Below are positions 1-8,330 of a DNA stretch of 64,000 nt, piece after piece; position 1 is the first letter of the stretch, and the number at the start of each line of letters is the position of its first letter. The position numbers were made by a program, and so were the translations under genes. The notes under the pieces were generated by a model. It searched no databases, was not told the DNA's origin, and worked only from the letters and a program-made list of their open reading frames with translations. This DNA is from Rhizobium sp. BK602 (lineage in GTDB: Bacteria > Pseudomonadota > Alphaproteobacteria > Rhizobiales > Rhizobiaceae), in contig NZ_JACIBC010000004.1 of assembly GCF_014195095.1 (NCBI RefSeq), forward strand, positions 558,001-622,000, given 5' to 3'.

Positions 1-1
1 T

Positions 2-466
2 CAGCGGGCCAAGATGAAGGAGAAGAGCAATGTCTCCTTCCATCTGAGCAACGTCCTTGAAGAAGAGGACGCAAAGCATGACGTCGTCGTGATTGCCGAC
101 GTCATAGAGCATGTGGAAGACTATATTTCCTTCATCAAGGGGCTGCGCGCCTGCGGCCGCTACAAGATCTTCCACATCCCGCTCGATCTCTCCGTGCAGT
201 CGCTGCTGCGCGCCTGGCCGATCATGAACCTGCGGGCGAATGTCGGTCACCTGCATTATTTCTTCAAGGATAGCGCGCTTTCGACCCTGAAGGACTGCGG
301 CTATTCCATCATCGACTACAAATACACGGCAAGCCGCCTGGAGCTTCCCAACCAGGCATTGTCCAGCACGCTGATGCGGCTGCCGCGCAAGCTCTTCTTT
401 TCCTTGAATCCGGACCTCGCCGTGCGGGTACTGGGCGGCTACTCCCTTCTCGTTCTGGCAGAGTAG
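2..466 (+). CDS. SAM-dependent methyltransferase, C-terminal part (5' end outside window)
   Basis: The reading frame is open from the first bases, so the start lies upstream of the window. The visible part (about 154 residues) contains VVVIADVIEHVEDY, which resembles the post-motif I/motif II region of class I SAM-dependent methyltransferases (Methyltransf_11/23 type, D-V-I-E-H). The glycine-rich SAM-binding motif I would be upstream. The gene precedes a polysaccharide polymerase-like gene by about 100 bp on the same strand, so modification of a glycan or lipid carrier is plausible but is inference. The ATG at 14 is internal to the domain and is not a convincing start. Confidence 0.7.
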   Translation, partial: QRAKMKEKSNVSFHLSNVLEEEDAKHDVVVIADVIEHVEDYISFIKGLRACGRYKIFHIPLDLSVQSLLRAWPIMNLRANVGHLHYFFKDSALSTLKDCGYSIIDYKYTASRLELPNQALSSTLMRLPRKLFFSLNPDLAVRVLGGYSLLVLAE

Positions 467-564
467 ACCTCCATGCCGCGGCTCCGGAAGAATGCTGCAG
501 CCCCATGCGCCGTCGGCTCCAGCCGTGGAGCCGACGCGCCGTCGCATACCGATGAGGCCCTGCC

Positions 565-1968
565 ATGAGCATAGAGCCGATCGGTATCGCCGCCATCGTC
601 ATCGGGCTGTTCTGCCTGTTGCTCGGCAATGGGGCGACGGTCGTCGCCCTTGCCGTCATGGCGGTGCTGGGGTCGGCGGCGGCGCTGTTCCTCGGTTCGG
701 CGAATATTCAGCCGGGCCATGTTCTTCTGGCATTCCTGGTGCTTGGGGTCATCACGCGGGAGCGAACCGCGCGCGATTTCGTACAGGCCTTGCGCCTCGG
801 CGAACCCGGATTCTGGTTTGCGCTGCTGGTTGCCTACGGTGTGATGAGCGCCTATTTCTCGCCCCGCCTTCTGTCGGGCGAGACGCAGATCGTGCCGCTC
901 GGCACAACCGCTTTTGGCGACACCCGCTCCACTGTGCCGCTGGTGCCCGTATCGAGCAACCTGACGCAGAGCGTCTATATGATCGGCAATCTCATCTGCT
1001 TCACGATGACGGTCGCGGTTGCATCCAGCTTCCGTGGTTTTCAGGCGGTGCTGGCGGGACTGCTCGCCTATAGCGTCGCCAATACCGTTTTCGCGATGCT
1101 CGATATCACAACCTTTGCGACCGGTTCGCAGGGCCTTCTCGCCTTCATGCGCAATGCGCAATACACGCTGCATACCGATGATCAAATCGCCGGCGTCAAG
1201 CGCATCGTCGGTTCCTTCACCGAGGCCTCCTCCTTCGCCCGGTCGACGCTGGGCGTGCTGGGGCTGACCGGAACGCTGTGGATCTGCGGTTACCGTCCGC
1301 TGCTGACCGGCTCGATTGCCGCCACCTCGCTGGTGCTGGTGGTGATGTCGACGTCGTCGACGGGCCTGGTCGGCGCGCCGGTCATCACGCTGATCCTCTA
1401 CGCGACCGCCCTGCAGGTCAGCGCGCGCAAGGGCGCCCGCAGCTTCGCCAGTCTGGCGATCGTCTTCGTGCCGCTGCTGTCGCTTGCCGTCGGCCTTCTG
1501 GTGGCGATCGATCCGGACCTGTCGAAATTGGTCTATAACTACGTGGATATTATTGCGCTCGGCAAATCCACCTCCAATTCCGGCATCGAGCGTCATTCCT
1601 GGAATGTCGCCGCCTTCCAGAACATCTTCGACAGTTCGGGCGTGGGCGTCGGCCTCGGCACGGCGCGTACCTCCAGCTTCCTGCTCGCCCTCCTCGCCAA
1701 TGTCGGCATTCCCGGAACCATTTGCTACCTGGCCTTCGCATTCTCGGCTTTCGTCAGGAAGCGCGGCATACCGGGCAGCGTCACGGCCGATGCCCGTCTT
1801 GCGGCGCGCAACGGTTGCCTCGGGCTTTTGATCGGCGACATGCTGGTCAGCCCGGTCATCGATCAGGGCCTATTCTTTTGCATGCTGGCAGCCCTTGCCT
1901 CGGCGAGACCGGAGCGCCGCGAGCAGGTCGTAAGGACCGGCCATCCCATAGGAGTGATGACCATATGA
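565..1968 (+). CDS. Wzy-like O-antigen/exopolysaccharide polymerase, multi-spanning membrane protein
   Basis: This 467-residue protein is strongly hydrophobic, with about ten or more predicted membrane segments and one larger polar stretch around residues 95-135. That topology is typical of Wzy/WaaL-type polymerases and ligases, which lack a strong sequence signature. An RBS-like GAGG sits just upstream of the ATG. Its stop overlaps the start of the next glycosyltransferase by 4 bp (ATGA at 1965-1968), and the following genes encode a Wzz-like protein and glycosyltransferases, so it probably polymerises repeat units at the periplasmic face. The family call rests on topology and neighbours. 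Another polytopic glycan enzyme is possible. Confidence 0.65.
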   Translation: MSIEPIGIAAIVIGLFCLLLGNGATVVALAVMAVLGSAAALFLGSANIQPGHVLLAFLVLGVITRERTARDFVQALRLGEPGFWFALLVAYGVMSAYFSPRLLSGETQIVPLGTTAFGDTRSTVPLVPVSSNLTQSVYMIGNLICFTMTVAVASSFRGFQAVLAGLLAYSVANTVFAMLDITTFATGSQGLLAFMRNAQYTLHTDDQIAGVKRIVGSFTEASSFARSTLGVLGLTGTLWICGYRPLLTGSIAATSLVLVVMSTSSTGLVGAPVITLILYATALQVSARKGARSFASLAIVFVPLLSLAVGLLVAIDPDLSKLVYNYVDIIALGKSTSNSGIERHSWNVAAFQNIFDSSGVGVGLGTARTSSFLLALLANVGIPGTICYLAFAFSAFVRKRGIPGSVTADARLAARNGCLGLLIGDMLVSPVIDQGLFFCMLAALASARPERREQVVRTGHPIGVMTI

Positions 1969-4004
1969 GTAATTCCGCTCTCTTCGCGGTCAACGGCCGC
2001 TTCCTGACACAGAGCCCGACGGGGGTGCAACGCTATGCGTCGAACGTCGTGCGTGCCCTCGACCGCGCGCTCGCCGCGGATAAACGGGCCGTGATCATCG
2101 CGCCTTCGGCTGCGCCGGATCCGGGATTGGGCCAGATCCCCCTGATGCGGACGGGCGGTTTGCGCGGGCATGCCTGGGAGCAGATCGCCCTGCCGCTTCA
2201 ATGGCAGGGGCGGATTCTCAATCTCTGCAATACCGCACCGGCTTGCAGGAGCGATCAAATCGTCTGTATCCACGACGCCAACATCTTTACGGCCCCCGAC
2301 AGCTACAGCGGCGCCTTTCGCATGGCCTACAGGACATTGCAGCCGCTCCTTGCGCGCCGTTCCGCGCGCATCGCCACGGTTTCGCATGCGGCCGCCCGCC
2401 AGATCGCGCGATATCTGCCGGTCCGTCTCGAGGAGATCGCCGTGCTTCCGAACGGCCATGAGCATGCGCTGAGTTGGGACCCGACGCTCGCCCGGGCCGC
2501 CAAGCGCTTCGTTGCCGATAGTTTCGCTGGCAACGATCGCCGTTTCATTCTGGCGCTGGGTTCCAAGGCGCGCCACAAGAACCTGACGCTGCTTGTCGAC
2601 GCGGCGTCGGCGCTCGATGAACTGGGCGTGGACATCGTGATCGCCGGCGGCAGCGCCGAGATTTTCGCTCCCGGCACTCTCGAGAAGAGACCGAACATCC
2701 ATGTGATCGGGCGCGTGTCGGACCATGATCTTGCCTATTTGCTGGAAAAGGCGCTTTGCCTCGTCTTTCCCTCGCTCATGGAAGGCTTCGGTCTGCCGAT
2801 CGTCGAAGCCATGGCGCGGGGTTGCCCGGTCGTGGCCTCGCATTGCGCCAGCATGCCGGAAGTCTGCGGCGATGCCGCTCTGCTGGCATCCCCCTCCGAT
2901 CCCGCGGCCTGGGTCCGGCACATCCGCGCCCTCAAGGAAACGCCGGCGCTTCGTGATGATCTGATCGGAAGAGGCCGCGATCAGGTCCGCCAATTCACCT
3001 GGTCGCAGACGGCAGCGGGCTACATGGAGCTGCTGGAGCGGCCGGCGGCACGGCATGCGGTCCATAGCAAGCCGATTGCGCCAGCCGCTTCGCGCGTGGC
3101 GGTCGTCGTCGCCACGCGCGGCCGTCCGGATATCGTCAGCGCGACGGTGCGCCATCTGCTTGCCACGCAGACGCTGCAACCGATATCGGTTATCGTGTCC
3201 TGCATCGATGTTGCGGATGCCGGCGATCTGGTCGAACATCCGCGGGTGACGGTGGTGACCGGTCCGTCCGGCCTTACCAGGCAGCGCAACACGGCTTTTT
3301 CGATGCTGCCCGAAGCGACCGAGGTCGTTGCCTTCTTCGATGACGATTTCATCGCCGACAAGGATTGGCTCGCCGTCGCCGCCAGAACCTTCCGCGACGA
3401 CAGCCGCATCGTCGGCTTCACCGGCCGTGTTCTGGCCGACGGCGTCAACGGGCCTGGCATCAGCTTCGCGGAAGCCCTGCGCATGATGGCCAAAGTCGGG
3501 CCGAGCGACTGGGATTGGGTGGAGCCGTATAGCCCCTATGGCTGCAATATGGCGTTCCGGGCCGGGTCCATCGGACAGACACGATTTGACGAGCGGCTGG
3601 TTCTCTATGGCTGGCTGGAGGATCGCGACTTCGCGGCGGCTCTTGCCAAGAGCGGCGGGCGCTTCGTCAAATATGCCGAAGCCTATGGTGTGCACATGGG
3701 CGTCAAGAACGGCCGCGTCAGCGGCGACCGTTTCGGCTATTCGCAGGTCATAAACCCGATCTACATGCTGCGCAAAGGCACGATGCCGGGCACGAAGGTC
3801 GCCAGTCACATCTTCTGCAACATGGCAATGAACTTTTCGCGAGCCCTCTGGCCAGAGCCCTTCGTCGACAGGCGGGGGCGAGCCAGGGGCAATCTGCTCG
3901 CCATCGCCGATCTCTTGCGCGGCCGCCTTGAACCCGAGCGGGCGGCGCAACTCGGGTCGCGCAGCAACACGGGACGGATCAAGCCGGAGGTGACGACGCG
4001 ATGA
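1965..4004 (+). CDS. two-domain glycosyltransferase: GT4 N-terminal half fused to GT2 C-terminal half
   Basis: The start is the ATG at 1965, which overlaps the previous stop in an ATGA and has GGAG 11 nt upstream; the longer frame from 1722 only shadows the preceding gene. The product is 679 residues. Residues about 1-350 form a GT4 (GT-B) enzyme, with the acceptor-side GVQRYA motif near the N-terminus and the C-terminal signature PSLMEGFGLPIVEAMARG that binds the nucleotide-sugar donor. From about residue 370 a GT-A fold of family GT2 begins (VAVVVATRGRPDIV) and carries the metal-binding FFDDDF aspartates. The protein could add two successive sugars. Donor and acceptor cannot be read from sequence. 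The stop overlaps the next gene by 4 bp. Confidence 0.88.
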   Translation: MSNSALFAVNGRFLTQSPTGVQRYASNVVRALDRALAADKRAVIIAPSAAPDPGLGQIPLMRTGGLRGHAWEQIALPLQWQGRILNLCNTAPACRSDQIVCIHDANIFTAPDSYSGAFRMAYRTLQPLLARRSARIATVSHAAARQIARYLPVRLEEIAVLPNGHEHALSWDPTLARAAKRFVADSFAGNDRRFILALGSKARHKNLTLLVDAASALDELGVDIVIAGGSAEIFAPGTLEKRPNIHVIGRVSDHDLAYLLEKALCLVFPSLMEGFGLPIVEAMARGCPVVASHCASMPEVCGDAALLASPSDPAAWVRHIRALKETPALRDDLIGRGRDQVRQFTWSQTAAGYMELLERPAARHAVHSKPIAPAASRVAVVVATRGRPDIVSATVRHLLATQTLQPISVIVSCIDVADAGDLVEHPRVTVVTGPSGLTRQRNTAFSMLPEATEVVAFFDDDFIADKDWLAVAARTFRDDSRIVGFTGRVLADGVNGPGISFAEALRMMAKVGPSDWDWVEPYSPYGCNMAFRAGSIGQTRFDERLVLYGWLEDRDFAAALAKSGGRFVKYAEAYGVHMGVKNGRVSGDRFGYSQVINPIYMLRKGTMPGTKVASHIFCNMAMNFSRALWPEPFVDRRGRARGNLLAIADLLRGRLEPERAAQLGSRSNTGRIKPEVTTR

Positions 4005-5728
4005 CACAAAACAGCCCGTCGCTCCTGGAGCGCTCGTCCCGGCTCTGGCGGCTCGACGAACCGCCGCCCCCGGACAATTCCAGCGAAGGACCGGTCGCCC
4101 TCTTGCGATCCATGAGCATGCTTGCCCTGCAGCATCGCGTGAAGCTCATCCTGTGCATGGCGATAGGCATCGGCCTGGCGGCTTTCTATGCCCATTCCCT
4201 GCCGCGCATCTATACGGCCACGGCCAGCCTGCTGCTCGAACCGCGCCGTTCGGGACTGGCGTCGGGTCAGGATGGGCAAAGCCTCGATCTCAACCGGGCC
4301 GACAGCGAGCTGCAGATCATCCGGTCCGAGCGCCTGCTAACGGCGGTTTTCGACAGCCTGGATCTGGAGCACAGCCCGGAGCTCGGGCCGCAGCCGCCCC
4401 GCATGCTGGATCTCGCCGTGGGGGATGTGAAGCAGATCCTGAATGGAGGAGCGGGAGACCGGAATGGGCTGGAGACCGGCAAGACCGCCCGCTCCAGCGT
4501 GCAAGGTGCTACGGGGGATACCGCAGCGCCCGCCGCCGACGCGCGGCAGGCCGCCTTCCAGAATTTCGCGAGACGCATCGATGCGCGTCGTGTCGGTCAG
4601 TCCTATGTGATCGAGATCAGCTACGAATCCACCGATCCCGCGCTTGCCGCACGGGTCGCGAACGCGGCCGTTTCCGGCTATATTCTGCAGGCGGTCGGGT
4701 TCAAGTCGGAGATGGCGCAGGCCGGGACCGAGGTGCTGCAATGGCGTCTCGATGCTTTGGCCGCCCAGGTCGACGCCGCGACCGAGGCCATGAAGAACGG
4801 CAAGCTTCCGGCCATCCCGACGCCGGACGCCGATGCCCGGATCATCGGTGCGGCGCTGCCGCCGCTTGGTCCCTCCGCGCCGCGGCCAACCCTGATCACG
4901 GCTCTCGGCGGCGTGCTCGGCCTGCTTGCCGGCTGCTCCGCCATTGCGCTCAATCTCGCGCTGAACCGCAGGGTACATGGCGCCAAGGAACTGGCGCGCG
5001 ATACCGGAATAGCATGCCTCGGCGTCCTGCCGGACCTCGACAGCCGCTCCGGCTTTGCAAGGCGGGGCTCTTTCAGCCGCAGCGCCACCATCGTCGTCAA
5101 TCAGCCCGGCAATCTCTACGCCGTGGCCGTGCGCGATCTGAGAACCTCGATCGAAATCGCCTGCGCGTCGATCCGCAACGAACGCGGCATGGTGGTCGCC
5201 GTCGCCGGCTGGGAGGCTGATAACGGGGTCTCGACGCTGTGCCTGAGCCTGGCGCAATTTGCCAGCCGCAGCGGCCGGCATGTGACGCTTTTCAATGCCG
5301 AACCGAGCGATGCCGATCGCGGTGAGAAAGGCCCCGATATCTTGGCGACGCCGTCGCTTGCCGATGCGCTGGTCGCCGATATGCGACCGGAACAGGTGGT
5401 CTTCGGCAATGGGCGCGGCGATGGCGACGGCATTGCCATGCTGCCGATCCATTCCGCCAATGCCTTGACCAATCTCTATGTCGATTTCCGCGACCGGCGG
5501 GCGGCGCGGATCGTCGAGGCGGCACGCGCCAGGGGCGATGTGCTTCTCGGCCTGCCGGCGGTCAGCGGCTCGACGGATGCCTTGGCGCTGGCGAGCCATG
5601 CCGACGCGGTGGTGATCGTCGCGAGCGCCGGCCAGACGACGATCGAGCAGGTGAACGATACGCTGCAGCAATTGCGGCGCTCCGGCGCCAATGTGATCGG
5701 CACGGTGATCAACCGGGCAAGGGTATGA
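4001..5728 (+). CDS. Wzz/ExoP-like chain-length protein with a degenerate BY-kinase domain
   Basis: The 575-residue product has a Wzz-type N-terminus with a first membrane segment at about 48-66, a periplasmic region, and a second segment at about 297-321. A cytoplasmic domain with the layout of bacterial tyrosine kinases (CpsD/ExoP C-terminus) follows. The Walker A equivalent reads GWEADNGVST (403-412), so Val410 replaces the essential lysine. The A-prime aspartate is Asn432 and the Walker B aspartate is Gly517. No C-terminal tyrosine cluster is present. Wzz/ExoP proteins control polymer length and export. This one probably does so without ATP-driven autophosphorylation, perhaps as a scaffold. 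It is linked by 4-bp overlaps to the genes on both sides. Confidence 0.82.
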   Translation: MTQNSPSLLERSSRLWRLDEPPPPDNSSEGPVALLRSMSMLALQHRVKLILCMAIGIGLAAFYAHSLPRIYTATASLLLEPRRSGLASGQDGQSLDLNRADSELQIIRSERLLTAVFDSLDLEHSPELGPQPPRMLDLAVGDVKQILNGGAGDRNGLETGKTARSSVQGATGDTAAPAADARQAAFQNFARRIDARRVGQSYVIEISYESTDPALAARVANAAVSGYILQAVGFKSEMAQAGTEVLQWRLDALAAQVDAATEAMKNGKLPAIPTPDADARIIGAALPPLGPSAPRPTLITALGGVLGLLAGCSAIALNLALNRRVHGAKELARDTGIACLGVLPDLDSRSGFARRGSFSRSATIVVNQPGNLYAVAVRDLRTSIEIACASIRNERGMVVAVAGWEADNGVSTLCLSLAQFASRSGRHVTLFNAEPSDADRGEKGPDILATPSLADALVADMRPEQVVFGNGRGDGDGIAMLPIHSANALTNLYVDFRDRRAARIVEAARARGDVLLGLPAVSGSTDALALASHADAVVIVASAGQTTIEQVNDTLQQLRRSGANVIGTVINRARV

Positions 5729-6783
5729 CAAGCATCAACGAAAACCCTGATGGCAATGCCGAAAGGTCAATTGAAAGAATGAAAACGCCCAAACTCGCCA
5801 TCGTCATCACCTGCTGGAACTATGAGGCCTATGTGACCCGGGCAATCCGCAGCGTCGTTTCGCAGGGCTGCGACGATTGCGAGCTGGTCGTCATCGACGA
5901 CGGTTCGACGGACGCGTCCTGGGAGCTCATCCAGGGCGAGGGCGTTACCGCCTATCGCATCGAAAACGGCGGGCAGCGGGCGGCGGGCCTCTACGGCCTG
6001 GAGCAGACCCGGGCGCCGTTCATCCTGTTTCTCGATGCGGACGACGAATTGGCCCCCGGCTCGCTTGCAACGATCCTGAGAGAGCTGGACGAGGATGTCG
6101 CCAAGCTGCAATTTTCGCTGACGCGCATCGATCAGCACGGGCGCGTCACGGGTACGGCGATCGCGCTGGAAAAGTTTCGCGACCGACAAATGCTCGCCGA
6201 CCGCGTCTTGCGCACGGGCGTCTATACCAGCCCGCCGACTTCGGGAAATGTCTTCAGGCGCGATCTCTGCGAATATCTCCGTGACATGGCGTATGACCGC
6301 GCCGTCGATGGGGTGATCCTGTTTGCCGCGCCGTTCCTCGGCGACGTCGTCAGCCTGTCGGAGGAACTCGGGCGCTATCGGGTCCATGGCCGCAATATTT
6401 CCGGGCTCGGACGCCCCGTCGATCCGGCATCGCTGCGCCAGGAACTGAACCGCTTCATCCTCCGCATGGACCATTTGCGAGACATTCTGCGGCACTACGA
6501 TCGGGCCGAGGAACTGGTGCGGCCCGAAGAGACATATTTCTATCTGGAGCGCAGCTTCTATCTGGCAATCGCCGAGGGGCGGCGTCCGTCGCTCCGGCAT
6601 TTTTTGCTTCTGCTCCGGCGGCTCTGGCGCGAAAACTACCCCGCGAAGGCCAAGCTGACCATCACGGCCTTTTCCCTGCTGACCATGGTGCTGCCCAATC
6701 GGCAGGCGCGCCGCGGACTTGCCTATCGGCTGAACACCGGCAAGCGCTCGTCGACCCTGGGATTGCTGCAGGCGCTTCTTTGA
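5725..6783 (+). CDS. GT2 family glycosyltransferase
   Basis: The start at 5725 overlaps the preceding stop (ATGA); a second in-frame ATG at 5779 lies just before the domain and is an alternative. The 352-residue protein has a GT-A fold with LAIVITCWNYEAYVTRAI at its beginning, the VVIDDGSTDAS nucleotide-binding element, and the metal-binding FLDADDE. It is a soluble or peripherally bound inverting transferase predicted to add one sugar to a lipid-linked repeat unit. It closes a tight five-gene plus-strand run. The next gene converges from the other strand after 13 bp. Confidence 0.88.
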   Translation: MTSINENPDGNAERSIERMKTPKLAIVITCWNYEAYVTRAIRSVVSQGCDDCELVVIDDGSTDASWELIQGEGVTAYRIENGGQRAAGLYGLEQTRAPFILFLDADDELAPGSLATILRELDEDVAKLQFSLTRIDQHGRVTGTAIALEKFRDRQMLADRVLRTGVYTSPPTSGNVFRRDLCEYLRDMAYDRAVDGVILFAAPFLGDVVSLSEELGRYRVHGRNISGLGRPVDPASLRQELNRFILRMDHLRDILRHYDRAEELVRPEETYFYLERSFYLAIAEGRRPSLRHFLLLLRRLWRENYPAKAKLTITAFSLLTMVLPNRQARRGLAYRLNTGKRSSTLGLLQALL

Positions 6784-6796
6784 CGGTCAAGAGCGG

Positions 6797-8239
6797 TTAA
6801 CGGCGGCGATCGGCCAGTTCGAGCCGCCCACCGCCGGCGATCAACCGCATGCCCAGGATCAGCAATGTTCCGACATAGGCCGCCGCTCCCGTCGAGACCA
6901 CGACGGCGAGCTCCAGGACGTGGTTCCAGGCCCGGCCGGCCAACGCGTCCCGCAGCAGCAGCACCCACACAACCATCACGGCGGCGGCAAGGACGATCTT
7001 CCATATGTTTGCGAGCTGCGCGGCAAATCCAAGCCCCAGCATGTGGCGGACGGCGCCGAGATAGAAAGCGAACATGATGATCGAGAGGATAATTCTTCCG
7101 AACCCCGCCCCTTCGGTCGAAAAGGCATAGAAACCGATCGAGATCAGGGCGACCCGGAAGCACAGATCGGTGGCGTTGAGCCTGAAGATCATATGCGGAC
7201 GGTCCAGCGCCATGCTGGCGGAATAAAGCGTCTGGAAATAGGGCACGGGAATGACCGCCAGTGACAGCAGGCTCAGCAAGGGTGCGGCATCCTTCCATTT
7301 TTCGCCCAGCAGCAGGCCGGTCACCAGATCCGATGTCAGCGATATGCCAACGCAGGCCGGCACGGCGATCAGCATGGCGAAACGCGCCGCCTTAAGAAAG
7401 GCTTGCCGCATCCGCTCCGGGTCCGAGTTGATCAGCGAGAAGGCGGCCATGACCGGCTGCAGCGCCGGTCCGATCAGGCTCTGCGTGGGCACGGCGGCCA
7501 TGTCGCTTGCGACGGCATAGCGGCCGAGCGTCGTGCTGTCGGTGGCGGCGCCGATGAGAAAGCGATCGAATTGCCAGTTCAGCGCCGATATGAGCTGGGC
7601 GGAACTGAACCAGCCGATGAAACCGGCGAAATCGGACAGGCGTTTCAAGGAGAACGCCGGCCGATAGGGCGCCAGCACATAGGAGGTCGCAACCGCCGCG
7701 ATCGAGTTGGTGACGAAATTGGCGACGATGGCCCAGTAGGCGCCCCCCGAAAACACCGTGATGATGGCGACGACGAAGGCGCAGAGCTTTCCGCAGAATT
7801 CCATGAGGAAGGTCTGCTGAAAGCCGAGATTGCGCGCGAAATGTACCATTGCCGGACTGTAGAACCCCTTGACGACCGGGCCGATCGCCAGGGCGCCGAT
7901 CAGCGGGATCAGCTGCGGATTGTGATTGAACATCGAAAAGGGCCAGGCGGCGATCAGCACGATGATCGCGATCAATCCGCTCCTTGCGACGCTGAGCGTA
8001 AAGCCGGTGTCGAGATGGCTCTTGTCGATCACGTTCAACCGCACCAGCGCCTGTGTGACGGGCACTTCAAGCACGGTATCGACCACGACGACGAGCGACA
8101 TGGCGAGCGCCGCCAGGCCGAAATCGGCGGGCGTCAGAATGCGTGCGAGAAACAGGAGTGTGCAGAAGTCGATGATACGGCCGACACAGCGGGACACGAC
8201 GAGCCAGCCGGCTCCCTTAAAGGCTTTGAACGCAAGCAT
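6797..8239 (-). CDS. Wzx-like polysaccharide flippase (MOP superfamily)
   Basis: The 480-residue integral membrane protein has about 12-14 hydrophobic segments. Its N-terminus (FKGAGWLVVSRCVGRIIDF, then LARILTPADFGLAALA) is characteristic of oligosaccharide flippases of the Polysacc_synt/MOP type, related to rhizobial ExoT and WzxC. These proteins move undecaprenyl-linked repeat units from the cytoplasmic to the periplasmic leaflet. The gene is convergent with the GT2 gene and lies downstream of the HAD-like gene on the minus strand, so it may be transcribed from the AT-rich region at 10299-10603. Confidence 0.88.
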   Translation of the reverse strand: MLAFKAFKGAGWLVVSRCVGRIIDFCTLLFLARILTPADFGLAALAMSLVVVVDTVLEVPVTQALVRLNVIDKSHLDTGFTLSVARSGLIAIIVLIAAWPFSMFNHNPQLIPLIGALAIGPVVKGFYSPAMVHFARNLGFQQTFLMEFCGKLCAFVVAIITVFSGGAYWAIVANFVTNSIAAVATSYVLAPYRPAFSLKRLSDFAGFIGWFSSAQLISALNWQFDRFLIGAATDSTTLGRYAVASDMAAVPTQSLIGPALQPVMAAFSLINSDPERMRQAFLKAARFAMLIAVPACVGISLTSDLVTGLLLGEKWKDAAPLLSLLSLAVIPVPYFQTLYSASMALDRPHMIFRLNATDLCFRVALISIGFYAFSTEGAGFGRIILSIIMFAFYLGAVRHMLGLGFAAQLANIWKIVLAAAVMVVWVLLLRDALAGRAWNHVLELAVVVSTGAAAYVGTLLILGMRLIAGGGRLELADRRR

Positions 8240-8330
8240 TCCGAACTCGAGACCTCGCCTATCGCCATATCAATCAAACAGTGTCTAGTCATGCTTCCGG
8301 GATGCCGGCGCGGCCGTGGCGCCCTTCATG

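Noticed and set aside
439..1596. 385-codon minus-strand ORF opposite the Wzy-like gene
   Set aside because: It is Arg/Gln/His-rich with no motif; the opposite membrane protein is consistent with the operon and has an RBS.
1863..4007. 714-codon ORF on the minus strand opposite the GT4-GT2 gene
   Set aside because: It has no RBS or family motif, is rich in Arg, His and Asp in the pattern of an antisense GC-bias frame, and the plus-strand gene has clear catalytic motifs.
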